Shown: piece by piece, positions 5,606 through 5,793 of the stretch
Layout: the number at the start of each line of letters is the position of its first letter
How positions within the stretch are numbered: position 1 is the stretch's first letter
Origin: Eubacteriales Family XIII. Incertae Sedis bacterium
Lineage (GTDB): Bacteria > Bacillota_A > Clostridia > Peptostreptococcales > Anaerovoracaceae
Length of the DNA: 5,793 nt
Direction: 5' to 3'
Assembly (NCBI GenBank): GCA_031278145.1
Contig: JAITLA010000189.1
Location: 1-5,793 of the forward strand
Program-made: the position numbers and the translations under genes
Notes under the pieces: model-generated
Database searches by the model: none
The model's input: only the letters and a program-made list of their open reading frames with translations
Told to the model about the DNA's origin: nothing

Positions 5606-5722
5606 TTAGTTAGGGACAAACGGGTACGCGGAGGTGCGCATCGGGGCCACGGGCTTGGTATTCCACGGAGCGTCATTGCGGTATTCCAGGGCCGCGTTCT
5701 TTGCGGCCACCGCAGCGAGCAT
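5606..5722 (-). CDS. Possible 38-codon small ORF (doubtful)
   Basis: Read on the minus strand, an ATG at 5722 opens a frame that ends at TAA (5608-5606). The 38-residue product starts MLAAVAAKNAALEYRNDAP and ends TSAYPFVPN. It has no membrane helix or recognisable domain. An in-frame TAG lies two codons before the ATG, so this is the whole frame. A weak ribosome-like sequence (GGGGATAGG) sits 6 bases before the start, directly after a 10-base-pair hairpin. The internal TGGAATACC direct repeat falls inside it. It may be only an open frame within a repeat element. Confidence 0.25.
   Translation of the reverse strand: MLAAVAAKNAALEYRNDAPWNTKPVAPMRTSAYPFVPN
5690..5708. repeat. Short inverted repeat (6-bp stem)
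   Basis: GGCCGC (5690-5695) pairs with GCGGCC (5703-5708) around a 7-base loop. It falls within the doubtful minus-strand ORF and has no T-tract on either side. Confidence 0.35.
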
Positions 5723-5734
5723 GCGCGCCTATCC

Positions 5735-5757
5735 CCGTTTGCGCTTTGCGCAAACGG
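5735..5757. repeat. Perfect 10-bp inverted repeat with TTT loop
   Basis: CCGTTTGCGC (5735-5744) and GCGCAAACGG (5748-5757) form a perfect 10-base-pair stem with a 3-base loop. It is the strongest hairpin in the window. No T-tract follows on either strand, so a simple intrinsic terminator is unlikely. On the minus strand it lies 12 bases upstream of the possible small ORF. Confidence 0.65.
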
Positions 5758-5793
5758 CAGGAAGGCGCCACTCGAGAATTCCCCGGTCGTGCA

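Larger units (their letters stand above)
5533..5793. other. Terminal non-coding region rich in short repeats and hairpins
   Basis: No convincing gene is seen in these 261 bases. A short T-run (5574-5578) lies downstream of the cyclase but has no proper hairpin before it. The region contains a 9-base direct repeat, GGTATTCCA, at 5657-5665 and 5680-5688 (period 23). It also contains the two hairpins and the small minus-strand ORF listed separately. The density of structure suggests a dispersed intergenic repeat, or a small RNA or peptide locus. Confidence 0.5.

Noticed and set aside
5771..5781. Adjacent XhoI and EcoRI-like sites suggesting cloning vector at the right edge
   Set aside because: The overlapping sites can arise by chance, and no recognisable vector sequence follows in the few remaining bases.
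5721..5793. Start of a plus-strand gene running off the right edge
   Set aside because: An ATG at 5721 opens a frame to the window end, but it has no ribosome site. The product is Arg-rich and the frame passes straight through the perfect hairpin.

Overview
The window is a GC-rich bacterial segment with five well-supported genes. It most resembles a high-GC member of the Clostridia (Bacillota). The reasons are a FeoB of the clostridial style followed by the small FeoB-associated Cys-rich membrane protein, strong AGGAGG-type ribosome binding sites, sigma-A-like promoters with 17-base spacers, and a soluble diguanylate cyclase with tandem HAMP-like modules. This placement is inferred from protein style; no rRNA or marker gene is present.

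Layout. Positions 1-1368 hold the C-terminal membrane part of ferrous iron transporter FeoB, cut off by the left edge. A 68-residue Cys-rich, single-helix FeoB accessory protein (1393-1599) follows in the same operon. A cytoplasmic SGNH/GDSL-type hydrolase (1677-2363) is on the minus strand and converges on the feo genes. A conspicuously AT-rich divergent control region (2364-2642) separates it from a saccharopine-dehydrogenase-like NAD(P)-dependent oxidoreductase (2643-3866, plus). This region carries a candidate promoter for each direction and two pairs of short direct repeats. A third, very good promoter (TTGACG, 17 bases, TATGAT) precedes a stand-alone V4R-domain protein (3954-4484). After a 79-base gap containing a perfect hairpin comes a GGDEF diguanylate cyclase (4564-5532). 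The last 261 bases hold no convincing gene, but contain two hairpins, a 9-base direct repeat and a possible 38-codon ORF on the minus strand.

How the genes work together. FeoB and its accessory protein form an Fe(II) uptake unit. The most interesting pair is the V4R protein and the diguanylate cyclase. The V4R protein keeps a Cys/Glu/Cys/Cys pattern like the zinc site of phenol-sensing V4R regulators. The cyclase has an intact catalytic motif and inhibitory site, but no membrane anchor and no ligand-binding domain of its own. I infer a split, cytosolic small-molecule sensor that controls cyclic-di-GMP synthesis, comparable in layout to H-NOX proteins encoded beside diguanylate cyclases. The ligand and the physical interaction are unknown. 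The hydrolase and the oxidoreductase have no visible pathway link beyond sharing a control region.
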